The notes: generated from the sequence alone by a model not told the origin. DNA of 52,692 nt from Clostridia bacterium (GCA_017886895.1 JAGHJD010000049.1:1-52692), one strand, 5' to 3'. Shown: positions 16,595-26,465, counted from the stretch's first letter. Program-made: numbers and translations.

Positions 16595-18891
16595 ACGTTC
16601 CCCCTCTCCGCCGCAGCGCGGTAGATCGCGGACTTTGCAAGCTCCGTCCGCTTTCCGCCCGCAGCCCGCAGCATGCCGCCGCCGATGCGGACGAGCCCGA
16701 GCTCGGCGAACACCTCCGCCGCAAACACGAACTGCCGCGGCGGGAACTCCTCCTGCGCGAGCGCGGCGGAGACGCTGTCCTCCCCCGCGACGCCCGCGCG
16801 GATGGCGCGGTACACCCCCGCCAGCGCCTCGCGGGAGGTATCCAGCCCGTCGAAGAGCGTACACGGCGCGTCCGCATTGACGTATACCGTGCGTCCGCCG
16901 AGCGAGGCGATATGAAAGTCTGCGGGCGTCTCCAAAAAGACGACCTCGCGGTACATGGAAAAATCTTCGTCCGCCGCGGGCGTGAGCACGAGCGCGTTGC
17001 CGACGTTCGGCGCCGCAAGGCGGAACAGCTCGCCCTCCAGCCCCTCGCAGACACCCGCGAGCGGCGCGGGAACCCGCTCCCCGCCGAGGAGCAGCAGCCC
17101 GTAACGGCAGGACTCCCGCGCGGCGGCGATGCGCCTTTCGATCTTCTCCGCGCTCTCATAGACGGCATTGACCTGCACGGGCTTTGCCGCAAGGCGGCGC
17201 AGCGCGGCGCGGAAGAGATACAGCTCCGTGCAGGCGCCGCCTTCCTGTGCGCACAGAACGTCGCGCACGATGCCGCGCACGCTCTCCGTGCCGCGGAAAC
17301 GGGACAGCCCGCATTCGAACACGATCTCCTTCGGCACGTCGCAGGAGAGAAGTTCGCGCGACCTGCCGCCGCCGAACCAGACGAGCTCCGTCCCCTCCGC
17401 GCGGAACGCGACGTGCGGCGAGCCCTCTTTCAGCGGCGACGCCGCCACACTGCCCGCAGACACGGCAAACAGCGGTTTTTTATTGCCCACGCCGCAGGGC
17501 TCGATCCGCTCCAGCTCGCGGACGAGCTCCGCGGAGGGCATCTCCCGCGCGCAGACGGCAAAGGAGGGCTGAAAGTCCTCCGTGGCGTACTTCCCGCGGA
17601 TATAGGCGTTCATCGCCGCGCGCAGTGCTTCAAAATTCTCCTTGCGCACCGTCACGCCCGCCGCCTGCGCATGCCCGCCGAACGCCTCGAGGTGTTCCGC
17701 GCAGGCGCGCAGCGCCTCGTACACGTTCACGTTCTCGACAGTGCGCGCAGACCCCTTCAGCAGACCGTCCTTTTCGGCAAAGAGGACGACGGGACGGTTG
17801 AACTCCTCCGCAAGGCGCGCCGCGACGATGCCGATCAGCCCCTGGCTCCAGTCCTCGCCGTACAGCAGGATCGCGTCGTCGTACGCGCCGCCCTCCGCAA
17901 GCTTGGCGCGCGCGCTCTTGTACACCTCGTCGCACACCTGCTGGCGCTCGGCATTGAAGGCGTTCAGCCGCACGGCAAGGTCGTAGACCTCCTTTTCGTC
18001 CTCGCTCGTCAGAAGGCGCAGCGCGCTCTGCGCGTCCCCCATCCTGCCCGCCGCGTTGACGCGCGGCGCGACGGTGAATGCGAGCGTCTGCGCATCGACC
18101 GCGTCTTTTTTGGAGGCGAGAAGGTATTTCAGCGCGGCGCGCGGGTTTTTGTTGATGCGGCGCAGTCCCTCAAATACGATGTCGCGGTTTTCGCCCGTCA
18201 GCGGCACGCTGTCCGCGACCGTCGAGACGGCGGCGATGTCGAGAAGGTCGTAGGCATCCTTTCCGAGGAGCGCGCAGGCGATCTTGAACGCGACGCCCGC
18301 ACCGCAGAGATTGTCATACGGGTAGTCGTCGGCAAGTTTCGGATTGACGACCGTGCAGTCGGGAAGCCGCTCGGGCAGTTCGTGGTGGTCGGTGACGATG
18401 ACGCGCACCCCGCGGGACTTGATGTACTCCGCTTCCGCGCGGTTGGAGACGCCGCAGTCCACCGTGACGATGAGCGAGGGCGCGTATTCGTCGATGATCT
18501 TCTCCAGCGAGGAGACGGACATGCCGTACCCCTCCGCGCGCTCGGGCACGTGCGCGACGGCGCGCACGCCGAACCTGCGCAGCGCCGAAAGCAAAATCGC
18601 CGCCGCGCCGATGCCGTCCGCATCGTAGTCTCCGTAGACGGCGACAAGCCCTCCCGCCGCGCGGACTTCGGCGATCGCATCCGTCAGCTCGCGCATGCCG
18701 CGCATGAGGAAGGGGGAGAGAAAATGCTTTGCGGAGGGAGAGAGAAAGCGCTCCGCCTTTTCGGGCGTATCGATGCCGCGGGAATACAGGATCGCCGCCG
18801 TCAGCTCGTGCAGACCGCACGCGGAGGCAAGCGCACGCACCCGCGCGCGCTCTTCGGCGGTAAATTCGTATTCCGGCACGATCTTCTTCAT
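16591..18891 (-). CDS. recJ: Single-stranded-DNA exonuclease RecJ
   Basis: A 766-residue 5'-to-3' ssDNA exonuclease used in recombination and mismatch or base-excision repair. The DHH phosphoesterase motifs are visible: DYDADG at 88-93, VDCGVSNRAEA near 144-154 and DHH at 168-170. The DHHA1 domain follows (GGHAQAAGV), and the C-terminal ~250 residues correspond to the RecJ OB-fold and a poorly conserved tail. The start at 18891 (MKKIVPEY) has a GGGAGGAG ribosome binding site; a longer in-frame start at 18963 lacks one. The gene overlaps rel by 4 bp and lies ~385 bp after secF. Confidence 0.95.
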   Translation of the reverse strand: MKKIVPEYEFTAEERARVRALASACGLHELTAAILYSRGIDTPEKAERFLSPSAKHFLSPFLMRGMRELTDAIAEVRAAGGLVAVYGDYDADGIGAAAILLSALRRFGVRAVAHVPERAEGYGMSVSSLEKIIDEYAPSLIVTVDCGVSNRAEAEYIKSRGVRVIVTDHHELPERLPDCTVVNPKLADDYPYDNLCGAGVAFKIACALLGKDAYDLLDIAAVSTVADSVPLTGENRDIVFEGLRRINKNPRAALKYLLASKKDAVDAQTLAFTVAPRVNAAGRMGDAQSALRLLTSEDEKEVYDLAVRLNAFNAERQQVCDEVYKSARAKLAEGGAYDDAILLYGEDWSQGLIGIVAARLAEEFNRPVVLFAEKDGLLKGSARTVENVNVYEALRACAEHLEAFGGHAQAAGVTVRKENFEALRAAMNAYIRGKYATEDFQPSFAVCAREMPSAELVRELERIEPCGVGNKKPLFAVSAGSVAASPLKEGSPHVAFRAEGTELVWFGGGRSRELLSCDVPKEIVFECGLSRFRGTESVRGIVRDVLCAQEGGACTELYLFRAALRRLAAKPVQVNAVYESAEKIERRIAAARESCRYGLLLLGGERVPAPLAGVCEGLEGELFRLAAPNVGNALVLTPAADEDFSMYREVVFLETPADFHIASLGGRTVYVNADAPCTLFDGLDTSREALAGVYRAIRAGVAGEDSVSAALAQEEFPPRQFVFAAEVFAELGLVRIGGGMLRAAGGKRTELAKSAIYRAAAERGNV

Positions 18892-18971
18892 GCTCTCCTC
18901 CCGCACGGCGTCCGCCAAGCCGCGGTCCGCCGCACCCGTACACCCCGCCTCGGGGGCATCCATTGCTCTCT

Positions 18972-19155
18972 TATATACCCTTCCACGAACGGGCGGCGCA
19001 CAAGCGCCCCCATACGCCTATATCTTTTCACGGACGGGTGCGCAAAACGTACCCCTCTGCCGCACCTATACACTCTTTTACGGGCAGGGCAGCACGCCCC
19101 ATGCTACAACATGCCTCTTCGCGGACGGACGCGCAAAACGCACTCCTGGCGCACC
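18972..19155. repeat. Imperfect ~48-bp tandem repeats between secF and recJ
   Basis: The 385-bp secF-recJ gap contains no gene that I can support. Three to four diverged copies of a ~48-bp unit start near 18972, 19019, 19067 and 19116. Each carries TATA followed by CTTTTCACGGACGGG-like sequence, and two carry GCGCAAAACG. No target-site duplications or coding potential are evident. The rest of the gap (19156-19276) shows nothing recognisable. Confidence 0.6.
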
Positions 19156-19276
19156 CTCTGCCGCCGTACGCGCACGCAGATGCGCTGCAAGCCTGCCTAA
19201 AACAAAAAGCGAGAGCATATGCGCCCCCGCCTTCTTTCTTCCATGCGGATCGCCGATGCCGATCCTTTCATTTTTC

Positions 19277-20338
19277 CTATTCTTCTGCGCCGACCGCCTG
19301 CTTCTCCGCCTTTTCGCGCTTTTTGCGCTCGCGGTCGGAGACGTAGTCATATTTTGCGCGTTCGGCGCGGCGCTTATCCGTGCGCGCTTTGATGGCCGCA
19401 AACAGGGCGGGGACAAACAGCAGAGACGAATATGCGGACACGATGACCGCGAGCAGCCCGCCGATCATGGCATAGGCGAGATCCAGCCCCAGCACTACGC
19501 CGACCACCCCGATGAGGATCGCGACCGCCGCCAGAACGATCGCTCCGGTGAACACGGTGCGGCGGCTCTCCTTCACGGAGCGGGCGACCGCCTCGCGCGC
19601 GGGGAGCTCCTTCCAATCCTCCGAGCGGAAATTGCTGCGCATCCTGCCGAAGACGGCGAAATTGAACAGCAGCGAAGTGAGCAGCGAGAACGCCGCTACC
19701 GCGATGAGCGTGACGCCCACGGGCAGGCGGAAGAGCGCAATGAGCGCGAGCGTGAGCAACACGTCGTGCACGCCGCCCACAAGAATGCCCAGCCCCATGC
19801 CGGGACGGAACCGTATCGCCGCATACGCAAACGCGATCACGAGCACTGCCGCGCCCGCAACGGCGGCGCGCCATGCGTAGTCCGCAAAGAACGTATTTTC
19901 AGATTCGACCACAGTGACGTGGATACCCAGATCCACCCAGGTCTCGATATCGGGGATCTGATCGGAAGTGAGCGTCCCGATCGCCGTATCCAGCCCTTCG
20001 CTCAGCGCGTCGAGCTCTGCCTGTTCGTACGCATCCGCAGAGGCAGCAATGACAAACTCGCAGGCGCCGTCCGTCCAGGACGTATCTCTGGCGTAGCGCA
20101 CGGTGATCACGCCGTACCCTTCGCTTTCGATATAATTTTCGCAGAAATCGATAAATTCACCGCGGTCCTCTTCGCTGAGCTGCGAAACGAACCCGTTGAC
20201 GCGGACGACCGTCTCATCGCGCACGGTGGAATCCTCGCTGAACCCGAGGAACCCGAACACGAATGCGCCCGCAACGAGCAGCGCCAGGCTGATCGCAAGG
20301 CAGAGGAACAGATGCTTTTTGGAAAAGGCCTTACTCAT
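19277..20338 (-). CDS. secF: Protein translocase subunit SecF
   Basis: A 353-residue SecF. It has an N-terminal membrane helix, a ~110-residue extracytoplasmic domain and five C-terminal helices containing the conserved GGVHDVLLTLALIALF and FAVFGRMRSN segments of the SecD/SecF family. With SecD it uses the proton gradient to help pull exported proteins through SecYEG. Its start overlaps the secD stop by 8 bp. The C-terminal tail is strongly basic, which is usual. Confidence 0.93.
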   Translation of the reverse strand: MSKAFSKKHLFLCLAISLALLVAGAFVFGFLGFSEDSTVRDETVVRVNGFVSQLSEEDRGEFIDFCENYIESEGYGVITVRYARDTSWTDGACEFVIAASADAYEQAELDALSEGLDTAIGTLTSDQIPDIETWVDLGIHVTVVESENTFFADYAWRAAVAGAAVLVIAFAYAAIRFRPGMGLGILVGGVHDVLLTLALIALFRLPVGVTLIAVAAFSLLTSLLFNFAVFGRMRSNFRSEDWKELPAREAVARSVKESRRTVFTGAIVLAAVAILIGVVGVVLGLDLAYAMIGGLLAVIVSAYSSLLFVPALFAAIKARTDKRRAERAKYDYVSDRERKKREKAEKQAVGAEE

Positions 20339-21782
20339 CGTCTTCCGCCTCCTCTCTCTTGAAACTGCAGAACGCGATCTTGTTTTTCGGCTGCGCCATG
20401 AACATATAGAGATAGAAACGGTTCACCAGCAGCGTGCATGCCGCCGAAAGAAGGGTGCCTATCAGGAAGATCAGGGACATGAACGCCACCGTGCCCGTGG
20501 AGACCAACCACAGCACGAGAGACGCCGCCGCAAGCACGATGTGCGCATCGATGGTGAGCGCAAGGCTCTTTTTAAAGCCCGATTTGATGGACGCCGTCAG
20601 CGTCTTTCCCGTGGCGAACTCGCCGCGGATATTGCTGTACGCGTAATAGCTGAACCCCGTCATGAGCGCGGCGGAGAGCACGATCGCGAGCACGCCGCCG
20701 AAGTCGACGACGATGCCGCCGATGAGCGAGACGCACAGGAGCAGCGCCAGCATCCAGGTGAGGAACCCGTACGTGAACGCCAGCCCCATGCCCTTGTACT
20801 TCGCGAGCGCAAAGACGATCGCGGCAAGGAAGAGCACGCCGACGACGGCGGCGACCCACACCGCCGTGTTTTCGCCCATGGTCGGCGCGAACTCATAGAT
20901 ATAGGAATAGGTCATATCGAGGTCGAACACGTCGTCCTCGTCGAGCACGGAATTGATGACGGAGGCGATCGCCTGCGCTTCCTCGCGCGTGTCGAAGTTG
21001 CCGCTGATGTAGATCGTGTCCTGATCCATCTCTTCGGTCACGCTGACGGAGAGAACCTGGTTCATGCCGACATAGATATACAGCGTGGCGGAACTCGACG
21101 AAGAAGAATCGTCGCTGCTGCTCACCATGCTCGAAGTGAGCTCCGCAAAGCGCGTGCGCCCTTCGGAAGTGAAATTGATCGCTACGGCGTAGCCTGTGTC
21201 GGCGCCCGCAACGCCCGCGCCCGAAACGAGGGAGGAATCCCATACCTCGGCGCGCCGCTCGGCGTTGGACGTATCGATCGTGCTGTCCGTTATATGCAGA
21301 CTGCCGGAATAGGCGAGCTGGGTGAACATATCCTGCAGGGAAACATTGTCGTTTACCACAGGGATCGAGACGCGGACGGTATAATCGTTCTCCAGCGCGA
21401 CGGAACAATTGACGAATCCCATCTGATCGAAGCGCGCGCGGATCGCCGCGACGGCATTGTCGAACTCCGACACGAACTCCTCGTCCACCGTCTGCGTTTC
21501 GGCGTCATAAATTTCGTTGGAAAGATAGATGCCCTTGTACTGCGAATATTCGCTCTGCGTCTCCTCGTCCTCGATGGCGTAATCGCTCGCCGAAAGCACT
21601 CCCTCGGGATAGTAGACGGTGTAGTAGCCGCCGCCGAGGTCCGTGCCGAGATCGACGCCCGAAAGCAGAGACTTGAAGTTCTGCACGCCGACGGAAAACG
21701 AAGGCGTGAACCCGATGAACAGCAGCCCTGCAAGAACGACGGTGACGATCACGATCAGCAGCACCGATTTTCCTTTGCCCAT
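20331..21782 (-). CDS. secD: Protein translocase subunit SecD
   Basis: A 483-residue SecD. An N-terminal helix is followed by the family motif GTDLGGGYYTV (in place of the usual GLDLxGG), a large extracytoplasmic P1 domain with a serine-rich insert (about residues 219-229), and six C-terminal helices ending in the SecD/RND-type membrane domain. It partners SecF in preprotein translocation. It is the first gene of the secD-secF-recJ-rel-MBL-hemZ run, with a good promoter ~90 bp upstream. Confidence 0.94.
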   Translation of the reverse strand: MGKGKSVLLIVIVTVVLAGLLFIGFTPSFSVGVQNFKSLLSGVDLGTDLGGGYYTVYYPEGVLSASDYAIEDEETQSEYSQYKGIYLSNEIYDAETQTVDEEFVSEFDNAVAAIRARFDQMGFVNCSVALENDYTVRVSIPVVNDNVSLQDMFTQLAYSGSLHITDSTIDTSNAERRAEVWDSSLVSGAGVAGADTGYAVAINFTSEGRTRFAELTSSMVSSSDDSSSSSSATLYIYVGMNQVLSVSVTEEMDQDTIYISGNFDTREEAQAIASVINSVLDEDDVFDLDMTYSYIYEFAPTMGENTAVWVAAVVGVLFLAAIVFALAKYKGMGLAFTYGFLTWMLALLLCVSLIGGIVVDFGGVLAIVLSAALMTGFSYYAYSNIRGEFATGKTLTASIKSGFKKSLALTIDAHIVLAAASLVLWLVSTGTVAFMSLIFLIGTLLSAACTLLVNRFYLYMFMAQPKNKIAFCSFKREEAEDDE

Positions 21783-21872
21783 TGCCTGCTCCTTTTCTCA
21801 AACCCCGTCCGCAGCCCGCAGCGCAAGGCGCAGACCGCACGGATTTTGCAAAATACGGAAATATACCCGTTA

Positions 21873-21901
21873 ATTATAATCAAATTTCCGCGCATAGTCA
21901 A
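21873..21901 (-). promoter_or_regulatory. secD promoter
   Basis: Minus strand TTGACT (21901-21896), 17-bp spacer, TATAAT (21878-21873), ~90 bp before the secD start. It would give secD its own transcript, separate from the sugar-gene block upstream. Confidence 0.85.
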
Positions 21902-21938
21902 GTGTACGCGGCAGATTTTTTCCGATTTTATCCGATTA

Positions 21939-22448
21939 TCATAATTTCCCCGCGCCGTTTTCGTCCGCATATTCCTCCGCAAGGCGGACGTACCCCGCCG
22001 CGTTTTCCGCATTCGCGGCAACGTCCTCCTCTGTGACCCGCCGCACGATGCGGTACGGCGAGCCGAACACGACGCTGCCCGCGGGGATGACCTTGCGCTG
22101 CGGGATGAGCGTGCCCGCGCCGATGATGCAGTTTTCGCCGATGACCGCGCCGTCGAGCACGACGGCGCCCATGCCGATGAGCGTATTGTCCCCGACGGTG
22201 CACCCGTGCACGACCGCGTTGTGCCCGACCGTCACGCCCTCGCCGAGGACGGCGGGAAAGCCCTTTCCCACATGCACGGTCGCGTTGTCCTGCACGTTCG
22301 TATCCCTCCCGATCGTGACGGGCGCGATGTCGCCGCGGATACAGGCGCCGCACCAGATGTTTGCGCCGTCGCCGAGGGTGACCGTCCCCGCGACGTAGGC
22401 GCGTTCATGCACGAACACGCCCCGCCCCACCTGTATATCGTTTTTCAT
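21939..22448 (-). CDS. Gamma-carbonic anhydrase-like hexapeptide protein
   Basis: A 169-residue left-handed beta-helix protein with many [IV]G-x4 hexapeptide turns. The three zinc ligands of gamma-class carbonic anhydrases are in place (His59, His76, His81). It probably binds zinc or iron as a trimer; carbonic anhydrase activity has been shown for few members of this YrdA/PaaY-like group. The start at 22448 has a GGAGGA site; the open frame upstream is not coding. It lies downstream of galE, after a 163-bp gap with GC-rich hairpins, and may be separately expressed. Confidence 0.9.
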   Translation of the reverse strand: MKNDIQVGRGVFVHERAYVAGTVTLGDGANIWCGACIRGDIAPVTIGRDTNVQDNATVHVGKGFPAVLGEGVTVGHNAVVHGCTVGDNTLIGMGAVVLDGAVIGENCIIGAGTLIPQRKVIPAGSVVFGSPYRIVRRVTEEDVAANAENAAGYVRLAEEYADENGAGKL

Positions 22449-22584
22449 AGCCGCGTCCTCCTTCCGCGCGAAAAGCGCGCGGGATTTTCTCCCTGCGTTC
22501 CCTGCGGCGCGGCGAAAGGAGACCGCCGCAGGCATCTGCTGCCCCGCAGCCGCGGCGGGCATACCGCCCGCCGCGGTACGGAAA

Positions 22585-22606
22585 CGGGGCGCCCTGCCGC
22601 GCCCCG
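22585..22606 (-). terminator. Possible galE terminator
   Basis: An 8-bp stem CGGGGCGC with a 6-base loop just after the galE stop; the following T-run is weak (GTTTCC). A second GC hairpin lies about 15 bp further on. Termination here is plausible and not certain. Confidence 0.4.
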
Positions 22607-22611
22607 CCCTA

Positions 22612-23628
22612 TCAGCCGCCGTATCCGTTCGGATTTTTGCTCTGCCAGTTCCACTGGTCGCGGCACATCTCCTCGATGCCGTACTCCGCTTTCCAGCCCA
22701 GCTCCTTTTCCGCTTTGGAACAGTCGGCATAGCATGCCGCGATGTCGCCCGCGCGGCGGGGCCCGATCTCGTACGGCAGTTTTTTGCCGCACGCCTTTTC
22801 AAAGGCGCGGATCATGTCGAGCACGCTGTAGCCTACGCCCGTGCCGAGGTTGTAGACGTGCACGCCCGCCTCCCCGCACCCCTCGATGGCGGCGATATGC
22901 CCGCGCGCGAGGTCGACGACGTGGATATAGTCGCGCACGCCCGTGCCGTCCGGCGTGGGGTAGTCGTTCCCGAACACGTTGATCTTTTTGAGCTTTCCGC
23001 TCGCGACCTGCGCGACGTAGGGCATGAGGTTGTTCGGGATCCCCTTCGGGTCCTCGCCGATCAGCCCGCTCGCGTGCGCGCCGACGGGGTTGAAATAGCG
23101 GAGCAGAATGACGTTCCACTCCTTATCCGCCTTCCACAGGTCGGTCAGCATGATCTCCTGGAAGTACTTGCTCGTGCCGTAGGGGTTGGTCGTGCCACCC
23201 GTTCTGCACTCTTCCGTGAGCGGGAGCACGTCGGGCGTGCCGTACACCGTCGCGGAGGAGGAAAACACGATCTTCTTCACGCCGTGCGCGCGCATCGTCT
23301 CCAACAGCACGAGGGTGCCGCAGAGGTTGTTGTCGTAGTATTCGAGCGGCTTTTCGCAGCTCTCCCCCACCGCCTTCAGCCCCGCGAAGTGGATGACCGC
23401 GTCGAACGCGTTCTCCGAAAAGATGCGCTCCATCGCCGCGCGGTCGCGCACGTCGGCGTTGTAAAACTTCACCGTTTTTCCCGTGATCTTCTCCACGCGG
23501 CGGAGAGACTCCTCGCTCGCGTTGCTGAGGTTATCCACGACGACGGCGCCGTACCCGCGGTCCAGAAGTTCGACCAGCGTGTGGCTGCCGATGAACCCCG
23601 CGCCGCCCGTGACGAGAATGTTCTGCAT
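22612..23628 (-). CDS. galE: UDP-glucose 4-epimerase
   Basis: A 338-residue short-chain dehydrogenase-type epimerase. The NAD-binding motif GGAGFIG is at 8-14 and the catalytic Tyr150-x3-Lys154 lies in YGTSK. It interconverts UDP-galactose and UDP-glucose, the last step of the Leloir pathway and a source of UDP-Gal for glycans. It follows galK by 15 bp in a galT-galK-galE operon. The length is standard. Confidence 0.97.
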   Translation of the reverse strand: MQNILVTGGAGFIGSHTLVELLDRGYGAVVVDNLSNASEESLRRVEKITGKTVKFYNADVRDRAAMERIFSENAFDAVIHFAGLKAVGESCEKPLEYYDNNLCGTLVLLETMRAHGVKKIVFSSSATVYGTPDVLPLTEECRTGGTTNPYGTSKYFQEIMLTDLWKADKEWNVILLRYFNPVGAHASGLIGEDPKGIPNNLMPYVAQVASGKLKKINVFGNDYPTPDGTGVRDYIHVVDLARGHIAAIEGCGEAGVHVYNLGTGVGYSVLDMIRAFEKACGKKLPYEIGPRRAGDIAACYADCSKAEKELGWKAEYGIEEMCRDQWNWQSKNPNGYGG

Positions 23629-23643
23629 GTCAAAAAACCTCCC

Positions 23644-24810
23644 TTACAGTCTGCGGACGGTCACACCGTCCTCGATGCTCGTATCGTAAAAGCTTGCGGC
23701 GTAGCCCGTCTCGCGCTGATACTCGATGCCGACCTGCGCCTTGAACGCCGCCGCGCACTCCTTTTTCACGATGCTGATCGTGCAGCCGCCGAACCCCGCG
23801 CCGATCATGCGCGAACCGAGGCAGCCAGGCTGCCTGCGCGCCGCGTACGCGAGCGCGTCCGGCTCCCGACCCGTCACCTCGTACAGCTTGGAGAGGCTGT
23901 CGTGCGAGGCGTTGATGAGGGCGGCGAGTTTCTCCACGTCCCCCGCGCGCATCGCCTCCGCCGCCTCGCCGACGCGGGCGCACTCATAGACGACGTGCTC
24001 CGCGCGGTCGCGGATCTTCCCTTCGAGGACGCCCTTCGCCTCTTCGAACATGGCGGGCGTGACCTCCGCAAGGCAGGTGATCTGCGGGTAAACTTCGCGC
24101 AGCTTTGCAAGCGCCGCGTCCGTCTCCGCGCGCCGCTCGTTGTACTTGCTCTCGACGAGGCTATGCGGCTTGTTGCAGTTGGCGACGATCAGTTCGCAGT
24201 CCCCGAGTGCGAAGGGAACGTACTCGTAGTCCAGCGTCTTGCAGTCGAGAAGGATCGCCCTATCCTTCTTCCCCATCGCGGAGGCGAACTGGTCCATGAT
24301 GCCGCAACTCACGCCGCAGTACTCGTTCTCCGCCTTCTGCGAGAGGAGCGCCATTTCCTTCAAATTGTAGGGCGTTCCCGCGATCTCGTTGAGCGCGACC
24401 GCCGTGGCGACCTCGATCGCCGCCGAGGAGGAGAGCCCGCTCCCGAAGGGAACGGTGCAGGAATAGTACAGGTCGCACCCGACGAGCGGATAGCCCGCCT
24501 GCGCGAGGACGTATGCCACGCCCGCCTGATACCTGCCCCATTTCAGGTGCTTATAGTCTGCGATCTTCCCGATCTCCAGCTTTGCGTTTTCGTCGAGGTC
24601 GTCCGCATACACGTTGACGATCCCCGTCCCGTTGGGGCGCGCGTACACCGTGCAGCAGAGGTTGAGCGACGCGGGAAACACCTTCCCGCCGCAGTAATCG
24701 ACGTGCTCGCCGATGAGGTTGATGCGCCCCGCGGCGCTGACGCGCAGGGTCGGAGGCGCACCGAAGACGCGTTCAAACCCTTCGAGCCGCTTTTTTTCGA
24801 GATCTTCCAT
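23644..24810 (-). CDS. galK: Galactokinase
   Basis: A 388-residue GHMP-family kinase that phosphorylates alpha-galactose at C1 using ATP. It has the galactokinase signature GRINLIGEHVDYCGG near the N-terminus, the ATP loop PFGSGLSSSAA, and the C-terminal GAGFGGCTI motif. It starts one base after the galT stop, so the two are translationally coupled. With GalT and GalE it completes the Leloir pathway; no galactose mutarotase or transporter is next to it. Confidence 0.97.
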   Translation of the reverse strand: MEDLEKKRLEGFERVFGAPPTLRVSAAGRINLIGEHVDYCGGKVFPASLNLCCTVYARPNGTGIVNVYADDLDENAKLEIGKIADYKHLKWGRYQAGVAYVLAQAGYPLVGCDLYYSCTVPFGSGLSSSAAIEVATAVALNEIAGTPYNLKEMALLSQKAENEYCGVSCGIMDQFASAMGKKDRAILLDCKTLDYEYVPFALGDCELIVANCNKPHSLVESKYNERRAETDAALAKLREVYPQITCLAEVTPAMFEEAKGVLEGKIRDRAEHVVYECARVGEAAEAMRAGDVEKLAALINASHDSLSKLYEVTGREPDALAYAARRQPGCLGSRMIGAGFGGCTISIVKKECAAAFKAQVGIEYQRETGYAASFYDTSIEDGVTVRRL

Positions 24811-24811
24811 T

Positions 24812-26338
24812 TTATTTCTCCTTTAAGCCGAGCGACGAGAGGAAGGAGGCAAAGCCCCGCCGCCCGTTTTCGTCGTTTTTGAATACCGCCGTGTTGTCCA
24901 GAATCTCCGTGCAGGCGCGCCCGACGTACTCCCGCACGCGCGCCTCCGCCTCGGCGGGCGTTTCCGCCCTGCCGCCGCGCAGGAGTTCCTCTATCATGCC
25001 GCGGTGGACGTGCAGGTCCGCCGCGGGATCGGAGAGCGCCGCGGGGTCGTATGCCGCATCGCCGCAAAGGATCTCTTCGATCGCGGCGAACTGCCGTTTG
25101 AGGCGGGGCGGCAGGATGAACAGCCCCATCGCCTCGATCAGCCCGATGGACTCGCTCTTGATGTTCAGGTGTTCGGGGTGCACGTGGAAAATGCCGTCGG
25201 GGTAGCGCCCGTCCGCGCGGTTGTTGCGCAGGATGACGGTGAATATGTACTTCTTCCCCTCCTTGCGGCAGGAGAGCGAGCAGGTGTTGTGCGGTGTCCC
25301 GCCCGTATGGCTCAGAATATCGCACGAGGGGCAGTCGAACCCGCGCCAGCCCTCGATGACTTTCCCCGCGAACGCCGCGACCTGCGCCGCGTCCTCCCCT
25401 TCGCACTGCACGGCGCTGTTGTACCAATCGAGCACGCCGATCCTGAGAGAGGAAAAGTCCGCGCCCGCGTACTCGGTGCGAAGCTTTGCGCGGTGCATGG
25501 GCATAAGGTGCCGCCCGCCCTGAAAATGTTCGTGGTTCAGGATGGAACCGCCGACGACGGGCAGCGAGGCGTTGCTGCCGATGAAATAGTTGGGCAGCGC
25601 GTCCACGAAATCCAGCAGTTTTTGCGGCGTGGTGCCGTCGACGTGCATGGGAACGTGCCGCTCGTTTATGGCGATGCAGTGTTCGTCGTAATAGGCGTAC
25701 GGCGAATACTGCAAAAACCAGCGCTCGCCGCCGAGGGTGAGTTTCACCGTGCGCAGGTTGCGCCGCGGCGGGTGCGTCGCCGTGCCCGCGAACCCCTCGT
25801 TTTCGGGGCAGAGCGCGCAGGCGGGATACTTCTCGCCCTGCGGGGCGGTGAGCAGTTTCGCGATGTCCTTATTGCTCTTTTCGGGTTTGGAAAGGTTGAC
25901 GGTGATCTCCAGCCCGCACTTGCCGTCGTCGTACTCCCATTTGAGGTTGCGCGCGATCGCCGACGCGCGCACATACCCGTTTTTGACGCTCAGGTCGTAC
26001 AGATAGTCGCACGCCGCCTGCGCGCCGCGCTCTTCTTTGCGGCGGAAGAACTCTCTGTTTATCACGGAGGGCAGCGGTGTGAGCGCGCCGAGCATATCCG
26101 TCCAGAACCGCTCCTCTTCCCCCGCCGCGCACAATCCGTTTTCGAGCGCATAGGCGGAGAGTTCTTCCGCGAGCGGGTCGGGCGAATCGGGAACGGCTCC
26201 CGCCGCCTCCTTCGCGGGGGCGGGCAGGCGCAGAAAGGTCAGCAGCGCGTTGCGCGCGTATGCCGCGTCCTCCTCTTCCAGATGCAGATGCGCCCGCGCG
26301 TATGCGAGCAGCCGTTCGGCAAGCACTCTTCCGTCCAT
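24812..26338 (-). CDS. galT: Galactose-1-phosphate uridylyltransferase, Firmicute type
   Basis: A 508-residue uridylyltransferase of the longer GalT2 family found in Firmicutes. The active-site region reads NHEHFQGGRHLMPM, with the histidine nucleophile pattern of the HIT superfamily. It swaps UMP between UDP-glucose and galactose 1-phosphate. The start at 26338 (MDGRVLAERLL) has an AAGGAGAGGG site; the open frame upstream spans the promoter and is not coding. It is the first gene of galT-galK-galE. Confidence 0.94.
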   Translation of the reverse strand: MDGRVLAERLLAYARAHLHLEEEDAAYARNALLTFLRLPAPAKEAAGAVPDSPDPLAEELSAYALENGLCAAGEEERFWTDMLGALTPLPSVINREFFRRKEERGAQAACDYLYDLSVKNGYVRASAIARNLKWEYDDGKCGLEITVNLSKPEKSNKDIAKLLTAPQGEKYPACALCPENEGFAGTATHPPRRNLRTVKLTLGGERWFLQYSPYAYYDEHCIAINERHVPMHVDGTTPQKLLDFVDALPNYFIGSNASLPVVGGSILNHEHFQGGRHLMPMHRAKLRTEYAGADFSSLRIGVLDWYNSAVQCEGEDAAQVAAFAGKVIEGWRGFDCPSCDILSHTGGTPHNTCSLSCRKEGKKYIFTVILRNNRADGRYPDGIFHVHPEHLNIKSESIGLIEAMGLFILPPRLKRQFAAIEEILCGDAAYDPAALSDPAADLHVHRGMIEELLRGGRAETPAEAEARVREYVGRACTEILDNTAVFKNDENGRRGFASFLSSLGLKEK

Positions 26339-26399
26339 CTCCCTCTCCTTTTGCGCGGCGCGCATGCCGCGCACGGCGCAAAAAACGTTCACTTGTATT

Positions 26400-26428
26400 A
26401 TTATAACAAAAAAACGCACTGTACACAA
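26400..26428 (-). promoter_or_regulatory. Promoter of galT-galK-galE
   Basis: Minus strand TTGTGT (26428-26423), 17-bp spacer, TATAAT (26405-26400), ~60 bp before the galT start. The weak -35 box is covered by an inverted repeat (26411-26435). Confidence 0.8.
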
Positions 26429-26435
26429 GCGTTTT
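26411..26435. promoter_or_regulatory. Inverted repeat over the gal promoter -35
   Basis: Arms AAAACGC and GCGTTTT separated by 11 bp, a perfect 7-bp inverted repeat spanning the -35 box and part of the spacer. This is a likely regulator binding site. The wide centre is unlike the central-CG LacI sites at 8.6 and 9.7 kb, so a different regulator is suggested. Confidence 0.5.
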
Positions 26436-26465
26436 TCCGGTTTTCTTCCTCCGCCGCGCAAAAAT

